Below are positions 5,915-11,720 of a stretch of DNA of 11,720 nucleotides, piece after piece. The position numbers were made by a program, and so were the translations under genes. Under the pieces are notes generated by a model. It was not told the origin of the DNA. It did not search any database and was given only the letters and a program-made list of their open reading frames with translations. Source of the DNA: JANYJA01 sp038229055 (GTDB taxonomy: Bacteria; Acidobacteriota; Terriglobia; Bryobacterales; Bryobacteraceae); the NCBI GenBank assembly GCA_038229055.1, contig JBBROU010000142.1, positions 1 to 11,720 on the forward strand, given 5' to 3'. Within the stretch, counting starts at the first letter, position 1. Each line of letters starts with the position of its first letter.

Positions 5915-8900
5915 CTAAGGGGTTTCAAGTTTGGCGTCGGTGACCTGGCCTGAGAGATCCCAGCCATCATAATGATGCATTTTCCATTGCACTTTAATCC
6001 GGTTTGCACCTCGCTTTTCTTGCGCGCCGAGAGCGGCTTTTGCCCCTATTGATTTAGCCAAATCCGCTCCCTTGGCGGCATTAAACTTTTGATTCTGCCA
6101 GTCTGCGGATGCTTTTGATAGAGTGTCTTGTAGAAACGGAACCATGTTCCCAAGCCATGGAGTTTGACCCAAGAGCCACTTAGCTAGCATATTTCCCCCG
6201 GTCGCTGCCGTTGTTATTTTAGCCGTAAGGGCTACTCCTCCCGTCGCGCCCATCGTTGTACTGATTTTCGTATAATCCGCCGGGTTTGAGACTGAAGCCG
6301 AAAAGAAGGTCTGACCGGAACTTCCCCCGGACTTGAACACAAGGTTGGGATTCTCAATCTTTTCGTCCGCAGCCCTATTATGCTCGAACGCACCGCTCGT
6401 CATATGGACTTGAGATCCTTTCAACGGATCTTTCGTCAACTCCATTGAAGGGCTGATTGCCTCTACTTTTGTGATGGTAACCCGTGGCCTCACGGACCAT
6501 GCCCGAAAAGTCACGGCCTGATCCCCGTCAGTAAACGAAATCCCGCTTGAGTAGTCTGCGATGTCTGCGGCGATCACTGTCGCGTCATCATTTGGTGCGC
6601 TCGGACGCCAGCGTTCTGCCCGCGAGTCAACCGGCGAGTAGAATGTGCCGCTGAAAGTGACCCTGACGCCGTCAATCACAGTCACCTTCTTTTCCGTCAC
6701 GGCCTCCTTGGTTCCCGACTTGAGCTTGATCAGGATGACCGAGCTTTCCTTCGCGGAGCTGGCCGAGCTGCCCCACATCTTTACTTTGACCGGAGTGCCT
6801 GGCGTGAGCGTGACCGTTGTTTGCTCGAACTTGATGTCGCCATCGGTTCCTTTCATCGAAACGTCGGCTGTGTAGGTTCCTGTCACCCCGGCTCCAAGCT
6901 GGATGCTGAGTTCCGTGGAGAGGTCAGGGTCTGTGCCATTGGAGACGGCGACAAAATCGTCGTCTGTTGCCGCTGTCTTGTTGATGGTTGCCGTGACCGG
7001 CACCGCCGCGAGCTTTTCGGAAGCCGCCACCTGCGCGACGAAGGGGCCATCAATCAATGCTCCGAGCAGATCCCATGCAGTGCTGGAACTTCCTTTGAAC
7101 ATCACATAGCTCACGCCAGCCGGGGCGTTCAGCGCCGAAACTTCCGCCTGCACTTCCGACAGTTCCTCTTCATAGTCCGGGTCGTTACCCTTGAGGAATT
7201 GCGGGATCACGATCACCGTGCTGCCCGCAGGGAATTCAGAACTGTTTCGTGTCGCATAATCATTGGTCGCATTGGGCATCTGCTGCTCGCGCTGGGAGCC
7301 GTCGGGCAGCGTGAGGCTGAGACGCACGCTGGCACCGGCATCCAGATCCGGGTCGCCATAGGAAACCTGGAGTTGCAATGGTCCGCCCTGATCTGGGTCT
7401 GGCGTCCCGCTGCTCCCGTCCGGGCCGCTTCCGGGTCCGCCCATGCCGCCACTGCCTCCGCCGCTTTGGAAAGGATCCTGCCCGGTGGTAAAAACAAACT
7501 GCGCCTGCGCCTGCAAGGGCTGCGGTGTCGCGGCGGAGGATAAAATCGCCGTTGCGTCCAGCGTCAGGTCATAGCGGGTGGCAAAGTCCAGCGATGCGTC
7601 GGGTGTGAATGTCAGCATCTTGCTGGCGGAGTCGTAGGCAAATACCCCGGACAGGTCGGTGTCGGCCCCGTGCTGACGGAGATGCACGGTGTCGGTGGTG
7701 AGCGTCGAATCGTCCATTGCCTCACTGAAGGTCATGGTGATTTGGTAGGTATTCCACGGATCTACGCTCGTCGAGAAGTCGCCCGGCGCAACCGCCATGA
7801 CATACGGTCCCTGACCGGCCACTGCCACCGGGCGCAGCGGGCGCGTGCGGAAGGTCCAGGTGAAGGCATTCAGCAGCGGCTTGCCCATCAGGTTAGTGAA
7901 GCCCGCGCCGAGCGTCACCGTGAAGGCGGTGTCCGGCTGGAAGGGCGTCGCGTGCTGGAGCGTCATGCGGTTCGTATCGTAGTCAAAGTATACGGTGGCG
8001 GCTACGGGAGTCCCGCTGGCCTGATCCATGAGGCTCACATTCCCGCTCACGACTGTCGCGGGATGTAGCGGCTGGCTCCAGTCAATGACCGGCACGAAGT
8101 CCGTCGCCACCTCGATCGCGGTCTCGCCGGGGCGCACCATCTTCACCCACGGCCCGACATCATCAAAGGTATCCACCGTGGAAAACTCCGTGTGCGAAGG
8201 GATGAGCTGCGGGATGCCCGTCACTGACGTGCTGAAGTCAATCTTGTAGTTGTTGACGTAGGTGTGGTTCGACCCCGCGACGAGCGAGGGGGAGGGCAGA
8301 AAGGCGACTGCCTTGCGTCCCGGCAGGATCATGACTGAGCCGGGAGCCACATTGGCAAAGTCGAGGGTGTCCCACACATCGTGATGCAGTTCCCGCACAA
8401 AATTTGCGGGCACAGTCACCACCGAGGCGGGCAGCGGCCGGTTCAGATACACGACCACCGCCCCGTCGCGCGGATGCCCGGCTTCATTATTGAACGGATC
8501 AACCCGCACGACCTGCCAGGGAAAAGAGAAGCTGTCATACGGATTCGTGGAAAAAGACCTTTCCAAATAATCCGGGATGCCGTCACCGTCCGTGTCGAGA
8601 AAGGTATTCGCATTGAAGGAATAGATCCGATCCCAATCGGCGAGCGCATTGCCGGAGACGCCATTGGCTCGCTGTTGTATCCGATAGCGGAAGAATGCCT
8701 TGATCGCGCCTTGCGGGACGATCACCCGCTGGGAATGCACGCCGCCATCGCCCGGCAAATAGGTGCTGTCGAGCGGCGTCCACCAGCCAGTGTCCAGATC
8801 ATCCGTCGCCTCGATGGAATACTCCCACAGCGAATCCGTGGCGACACTCAGCGTCCAGGTGTTCGGGGCGGAAAGGGTGATGCGCATTTTCCCATCCGGC

Positions 8901-9010
8901 GGCTCTTGCGCTGCGGAAGGCGTGACCGCCGACCCGAGCAGAAGCACAGAGACGCAGGTAAGGACAAGGCGGAGAATCCGGGCGAGGGAGGAACAGCCAG
9001 TCATGGTCAT
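5915..9010 (-). CDS. Large secreted Ig-like (SbsA/Big_5-type) multidomain protein
   Basis: The product has 1031 residues from the ATG at 9010. It begins with a signal peptide (about 1-34). Next comes a segment with WEYSIEATDDL (62-72) and FFRYR (106-110), of a kind I associate with Verrucomicrobia, and then a calcium-loop stretch DTDGDGIPDYLE (139-150). Three Ig-like domains of the SbsA/Big_5 type follow at roughly 170-280, 288-390 and 402-510. The last two have the typical openings GPWVKMVRPG and GPYVMAVAPG and the endings FTWTFRT and FVFTTG. A Gly/Pro/Ser-rich linker (about 513-543) leads to more beta-rich sequence and a C-terminal 200 residues I cannot assign. An upstream ATG at 9046 would add 12 residues and spoil the signal. 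The likely role is a cell-surface or secreted adhesin-like protein. The last third of the gene is noticeably AT-richer than the rest, suggesting an exchanged end. Confidence 0.85.
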   Translation of the reverse strand: MTMTGCSSLARILRLVLTCVSVLLLGSAVTPSAAQEPPDGKMRITLSAPNTWTLSVATDSLWEYSIEATDDLDTGWWTPLDSTYLPGDGGVHSQRVIVPQGAIKAFFRYRIQQRANGVSGNALADWDRIYSFNANTFLDTDGDGIPDYLERSFSTNPYDSFSFPWQVVRVDPFNNEAGHPRDGAVVVYLNRPLPASVVTVPANFVRELHHDVWDTLDFANVAPGSVMILPGRKAVAFLPSPSLVAGSNHTYVNNYKIDFSTSVTGIPQLIPSHTEFSTVDTFDDVGPWVKMVRPGETAIEVATDFVPVIDWSQPLHPATVVSGNVSLMDQASGTPVAATVYFDYDTNRMTLQHATPFQPDTAFTVTLGAGFTNLMGKPLLNAFTWTFRTRPLRPVAVAGQGPYVMAVAPGDFSTSVDPWNTYQITMTFSEAMDDSTLTTDTVHLRQHGADTDLSGVFAYDSASKMLTFTPDASLDFATRYDLTLDATAILSSAATPQPLQAQAQFVFTTGQDPFQSGGGSGGMGGPGSGPDGSSGTPDPDQGGPLQLQVSYGDPDLDAGASVRLSLTLPDGSQREQQMPNATNDYATRNSSEFPAGSTVIVIPQFLKGNDPDYEEELSEVQAEVSALNAPAGVSYVMFKGSSSTAWDLLGALIDGPFVAQVAASEKLAAVPVTATINKTAATDDDFVAVSNGTDPDLSTELSIQLGAGVTGTYTADVSMKGTDGDIKFEQTTVTLTPGTPVKVKMWGSSASSAKESSVILIKLKSGTKEAVTEKKVTVIDGVRVTFSGTFYSPVDSRAERWRPSAPNDDATVIAADIADYSSGISFTDGDQAVTFRAWSVRPRVTITKVEAISPSMELTKDPLKGSQVHMTSGAFEHNRAADEKIENPNLVFKSGGSSGQTFFSASVSNPADYTKISTTMGATGGVALTAKITTAATGGNMLAKWLLGQTPWLGNMVPFLQDTLSKASADWQNQKFNAAKGADLAKSIGAKAALGAQEKRGANRIKVQWKMHHYDGWDLSGQVTDAKLETP

Positions 9011-9125
9011 GTGGGATGAGAAATGAAATTCATCCGCAGGGCGCATCTGTCAACCCACGCGGACACCGAACAACGGTCATTTATGGCTGTGCGGATGTTC
9101 GAAGCAAGCGAATAGATGTCGGCGC

Positions 9126-9374
9126 GTGCCAGACCCGCACGCAAACACAGCAGCGAAAATTGTCGCGGCGCTCCGCTCCGAACGGAAGCGCCTCGGCTGG
9201 TCGTTTGAGACGCTTGCGGTCGCCGCCGGTGTGAGCACTTCCTGCATCCGGCACCTCGAACACGAACGTTCAACACCCACGCTGGTGACGTTGCTCAAAT
9301 TGGCGTCGGCTCTCGAACTCGATCTCGCAGCCCTTTTGCGCAAAGCGCAAAAGACGGACAAGCCTCAGCGGTGA
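9126..9374 (+). CDS. Cro/C1-type (XRE) helix-turn-helix regulator
   Basis: This 82-residue protein is almost entirely one HTH domain of the Cro/C1 family. It reads AAKIVAALRSERKRLGWSFE, then TLAVAAGVSTSCIRHLEHE as the turn and recognition helices (about 30-48), then the typical 'S-T-P-T-L-V-T-L-L-K-L-A-S-A-L' helix and a short tail. Proteins this small usually act as dimeric repressors or antirepressor-sensitive switches. The start is a GTG at 9126 with no obvious Shine-Dalgarno. It is divergent from the Ig-domain gene (116 bases apart) and precedes a second HTH gene. It may regulate the divergent gene or the palindromic elements in front of the conjugation genes; neither is shown by the sequence. 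Confidence 0.8.
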   Translation: MPDPHANTAAKIVAALRSERKRLGWSFETLAVAAGVSTSCIRHLEHERSTPTLVTLLKLASALELDLAALLRKAQKTDKPQR

Positions 9375-9393
9375 GAGGCGGAAACCGCGCGCA

Positions 9394-9603
9394 TTGCCTC
9401 ATTCGGCGAGCGGCAAATTCCTCCGAGCCCGGCGCGGCGGGATGACCTTCGCCCGGTTTTCCAAAAAGCTCGGCCTCCCGCCCTCGACCCTGCACCGGCT
9501 TGAACAGGGCGGGCAAAGCATCACCCTCCGCGGCCTGGAACAAATCATGCGCCGCCTCAAATGCCGTCTTGGCGACATCTTTCCCGACGGGGGCCGTCAG
9601 TGA
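9394..9603 (+). CDS. Second small Cro/C1-type HTH protein
   Basis: This 69-residue HTH protein has FLRARRGGMTFARFSKKLG, then the recognition region LPPSTLHRLEQGGQ (about 27-40), TLRGLEQIMRRLKC and LGDIFP, a standard Cro/C1 ending. The TTG start at 9394 keeps the first helix; the next ATG (9442) would remove it. GAGAGGCGG lies about a dozen bases upstream of the TTG. The gene follows the first HTH gene by 19 bases, so the two are probably one transcript. Its 3' end overlaps the 3' end of the convergent VirB4-like gene by seven bases, an unusual contact that fits a junction created by insertion or deletion. The local sequence is very GC-rich (around 70 percent). Confidence 0.72.
   Translation: MPHSASGKFLRARRGGMTFARFSKKLGLPPSTLHRLEQGGQSITLRGLEQIMRRLKCRLGDIFPDGGRQ
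9565..9579 (-). repeat. 15-bp inverted repeat, right copy
   Basis: This copy matches 5265-5279 in reverse complement and lies in the 3' end of the second HTH gene, where it also encodes RLGDI. The pair bounds a 4.3-kb segment. A chance match of this length is possible in a window of this size and GC content. Confidence 0.5.
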
Positions 9604-10883
9604 CGCAGTGGCGGCAGAAGCAGGGAGGCTGATGATTTTCTCCGCAATGAACGGAATGCGTGTGCATTCGCGGGGTCATCGGCGAGATATTGGTGCTCGG
9701 CGTAGAGCTTCCGATATTCGTAGCGGCCCCAGAGCCAGCCGGGCCACGTTTGGAAAAAGAGCTTCTTCGTCGTGCTTGGCAAACTGCTCTCGAAGTATTG
9801 GGCGCTGTTCATCGAGTTGATCGCGTTCTTGATCGCCGTTGCCTTCGCCGACAGTCCCGCCTTGGACTTGTCCCACACGCGGACGATGAAGAGCGCGTTG
9901 AACGGCAGCGTGTGTCCCTGCATGAGCGCGGCGATCTTGCGCTCTTTCTTCTGCATCACCGTGAGCAGCGAGAGCTTCTTCTCGCTCGCGTAATCACCCG
10001 CGATGCGCTCGTGCGCCTTCTCCTCGCGGGAGATTTCCTTGCGGATCGGAATCGGATCGACGTTGACCGTGATGGTGTAGTCGAGCAGCCGCAGATTGGT
10101 GAGCCGGTGGATGATTCCGGGAAACGTCATTTTCGGCCAGCGCGTCAGGACGATGGTCGAGTGATAGTGTCCGTCCATCCAGAAACCGAAATCGGCCTGT
10201 CCGTTGCCTTCGCTGTGCCAGCAGTTCTCCTGGATCGAGAGGGAAGGATCGAAAGTTTCCAGCGCATCATAGTCGAACCGCTCGGCCAGCGATGGATTCA
10301 GAAAGGACGTGAAGTGCCGGTAATGATCGGCATCGGTCATCGGGATAATCCGCGCGCCCTGCCCGCTGAAAATGCCGGTCAGCGTTTCGTGAACCTGGGC
10401 GAACTCCTGCTCAAGCTGGTTGAGCAAATGCTCGTAGTGTTTCGTCAAACTCGCGCGCGGCGCGGAAAACGACGGGGACGTTTCGATGCTCCGCGAAATG
10501 TAGAGGATGAGCCGCTGGCGGCGGAGCTGCCGGTTGGTCATTGCGCGCCAGTACCGGACGAAGCGCTCGTTGCGTGTCCGGCGCGTCCAGACATTCGTCG
10601 CGCGCTTTGTCTCGTCGTTGTAGCGAAGGAGTGCGCGCCGATAGTCGGAGTCGCAAAACCACTGCACTTGGAGCCGCTGATTGTCGCTCAACGATGCGAG
10701 CAGGACGGAGAGCTGATCCTGGAACTCGTTCAAGTCGCCGATCTGCGCGTTGTTGAAATCCGGCGGCTCGAAGATGAAGCCCTTGGAGGCAAAGCCGCCC
10801 GCATTCAGCCCATTGAAGATCAATAGGTCGCGCAGGAAGTAACCGTTCGCCGGTTTCTCAACGATGGAATCAATCGGCCACAT
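9597..10883 (-). pseudogene. VirB4/TraC-like ATPase, N-terminal half only
   Basis: The 428 residues match the N-terminal half of VirB4/TraC-type conjugation ATPases: GDLNEFQDQLSVLLASLSDN and QVQWFCDSDYRR near the start, RLILYISRSIE in the middle, then DYTITVNVDPIPIRKEISRE and PGWLWGRYEYRKLYAEHQYLAD near the end. Full-length members are about twice as long and carry Walker A and B motifs in the second half. Here the frame ends in Arg/Ser/Leu-rich residues that look like read-through, soon after the last family-like block. No Walker A is found in any minus-strand frame beyond it. The gene is therefore either truncated or, less likely, naturally split. The ATG at 10883 overlaps the VirB3-like gene by 14 bases; the frame is open upstream to 10973 as its shadow. 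ATP-driven pilus assembly or transfer would need another intact copy. Confidence 0.75.
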
Positions 10884-11232
10884 GGTCAGAAGGGTCGGTA
10901 TCCTTGAGCGGGTGTTGCGGCTGCGTTTGCGGGTTCGGACCAAAGCCCGCGCCATTCGTCCAGTAGTCCACAAGGTCGCGGTCGTAGGCGGGCGGCTTGC
11001 CCTGGCGAAATCCGAAAACGTAAATGAGCGTCAGTGCCAGCGGGATGAGGGCGATGCCGAAAGACTGGCCAAAGCTGCACCGCATCGCGCTGAACAGGAG
11101 CAGCAGTGTGATGACGAAAATGAAGACGCCAGCAACGACGAACCAAAACAGATGACCGTCGAGTCCCCACGTCCGGCCTTCGGAATCGTCGGCACTGTTC
11201 GTGTCGGAAAAGCGCAGCTCGTGGTCTTTCAT
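10870..11232 (-). CDS. VirB3-like conjugation membrane protein
   Basis: The 120-residue product has a polar N-terminus (1-28), two adjacent hydrophobic segments (about 29-48 and 54-75) and a polar tail containing RQGKPPAYDRDLVDYW (about 76-91). Two membrane helices followed by a 'G-K-P-P-x-Y-D' tail, between a pilin gene and a VirB4 gene, is the arrangement expected for a VirB3/TrbD/TraE-type inner-membrane protein that works with VirB4. Its start overlaps the stop of the pilin gene (ATGA, 11229-11232) and its end overlaps the VirB4-like start, so the three are probably co-translated. Assignment rests mainly on topology and order; a single family motif is not decisive. Confidence 0.72.
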   Translation of the reverse strand: MKDHELRFSDTNSADDSEGRTWGLDGHLFWFVVAGVFIFVITLLLLFSAMRCSFGQSFGIALIPLALTLIYVFGFRQGKPPAYDRDLVDYWTNGAGFGPNPQTQPQHPLKDTDPSDHVAD

Positions 11233-11522
11233 TGGAATGAGCCAACGTCCACAGTCGAGCTGCCAAGGCCGAAAGCGGTGAAGAGCGCCTTCACGATCAC
11301 CGGCGCACCCGCGATGATGAGTCCGCCGATGATCGAGAGCTTGCCGGCGTCGGTATCGCCGCGGCGAATCGCGAAGCCGCCGCCGACCACGCAGATGGTG
11401 CCGAAGATGAAACCGATGAGCATCACGATGCCCATCGCCTTGCTTGCGCCTTGCGAGAGGCCGCCGGACGCTTGTGCGAGGAGCGGCAGCGCTCGCAGAT
11501 AGAGGAATAGTGAAGTGTTCAT
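11229..11522 (-). CDS. VirB2/TrbC-like pilin
   Basis: The 97-residue product begins MNTSLFLYLRALPLLAQASG, a signal-like hydrophobic start with possible cleavage after AQA. Two hydrophobic segments follow: AMGIVMLIGFIFGTICVVGGG (about 29-49) and LSIIGGLIIAGAPVIVKALF, separated by a short charged loop with RRGDTDAGK. This small two-helix layout is typical of VirB2/TrbC prepilins, the subunits of conjugative pili, and gene order (before VirB3- and VirB4-like genes) agrees. The frame is open to 11567, but I chose the ATG at 11522 because it begins the signal sequence and leaves the conserved palindromic element upstream outside the coding region. It is the first gene of its operon. Confidence 0.75.
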   Translation of the reverse strand: MNTSLFLYLRALPLLAQASGGLSQGASKAMGIVMLIGFIFGTICVVGGGFAIRRGDTDAGKLSIIGGLIIAGAPVIVKALFTAFGLGSSTVDVGSFQ

Positions 11523-11555
11523 GCGCTTCTTTGTAGGCGATGCGCGGAACAGACC

Positions 11556-11593
11556 TGCTCCGTGCATGGAGCCATTTTCGCGGGCCGTTGTGC
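11556..11593 (-). promoter_or_regulatory. Conserved palindromic operator-like element, copy 2
   Basis: This is the second copy of the element at 5142-5179. It has TGCTCC-N6-GGAGCC (11556-11573; one base off a perfect palindrome), a 14-base gap including ATTTTCG, and TTGTGC (11588-11593). It begins 33 bases upstream of the pilin ATG at 11522 and ends 13 bases before the GTG of the divergent AAA+ gene at 11607, so one bound protein could control both directions. Further scattered matches to copy 1 (TGT, GCAT-x-GC) occur between the palindrome and the start codon. Confidence 0.6.
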
Positions 11594-11606
11594 GAGACTA
11601 GCGGGC

Positions 11607-11720
11607 GTGAAAAATACTCCCGACCACGATGATTCTTCGCACGCCAGGCTCCGCGATCTGGAACTCCATTTACGGCGGCGGATTCGCGGACAGGATCATG
11701 TCATTGCGCGAATCGCCTCG
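11607..11720 (+). CDS. ClpA/ClpB-like AAA+ ATPase, start only (runs off right edge)
   Basis: Only the first 38 residues are present, from a GTG start. After a short polar lead (VKNTPDHDDSSHARL), the text LRRRIRGQDHVIARIAS resembles the 'I-x-G-Q-D-x-x-I-x-x-I-A' entry to the AAA+ domain of Clp-type ATPases and related proteins, where the following residues would include the Walker A loop. That loop lies outside the window, so the family is a guess from one short motif. The gene is divergent from the pilin gene and shares its regulatory gap of under 90 bases, suggesting it belongs to the same element. An ATG at 11629 is out of frame and was not used. Confidence 0.5.
   Translation, partial: MKNTPDHDDSSHARLRDLELHLRRRIRGQDHVIARIAS

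Noticed and set aside
9660..10826. Long plus-strand open frame (388 codons) opposite the VirB4-like gene
   Set aside because: It is antisense to a frame with clear VirB4-type motifs; its Arg/Val/Glu-rich product looks like the mirror of GC-rich coding sequence.
1..11720. CRISPR arrays, tRNA, rRNA, insertion-sequence transposase or integrase
   Set aside because: No regularly spaced direct repeats, no cloverleaf or rRNA-like sequence, and no transposase or recombinase motifs were seen on either strand.

Overview
The window looks like a piece of an integrated conjugative element or conjugative plasmid in a GC-rich bacterium, most likely a Verrucomicrobiota member. Three things suggest that host. 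The 1031-residue secreted protein begins with a 'Y-x-I-E-A-x-x-D-L-x-x-x-W-x-x-L ... F-F-R-Y-R' segment that I associate with Verrucomicrobia and related phyla. It is followed by a calcium-loop stretch and SbsA-like Ig domains. Few genes have a recognisable Shine-Dalgarno site. Taxonomy is an inference; there is no rRNA or housekeeping gene here.

Right end (9597-11720): a minus-strand cluster of type IV secretion genes with overlapping ends: a VirB2/TrbC-like pilin, a VirB3-like membrane protein and the N-terminal half of a VirB4/TraC ATPase. The VirB4 frame stops before any Walker A motif, so the gene seems broken or split. Divergent from the pilin, a ClpA/B-like AAA+ protein starts and runs off the right edge.

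Middle (5247-9603): a block that interrupts the secretion genes. It holds two small Cro/C1-type regulators on the plus strand, a large secreted Ig-domain protein on the minus strand whose 3' end is clearly AT-richer than its 5' end, and a small AT-rich secreted protein behind it. An exact 15-bp inverted repeat lies near both ends of the block.

Left part (1-5107): a minus-strand series of closely spaced genes: a small protein with a DLADLYC motif, a VirB9/TraK-like protein, a VirB10/TrbI-like protein, a T4SS-type lipoprotein, a second small DLAD protein, two small helical proteins that share a motif, and the start of a large helicase/N6-adenine methylase of the kind carried by plasmids and ICEs. 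A TnpV-like gene is embedded out of frame inside the linker of that methylase. A 75-bp imperfect palindrome lies between the two small helical genes.

The two T4SS gene groups (starting at 5107 and 11522) are each preceded, at almost the same distance from the start codon, by the same composite element (TTGTGC, a 14-nt gap, and a TGCTCC-N6-GGAGCA palindrome). This suggests one regulator controls both.
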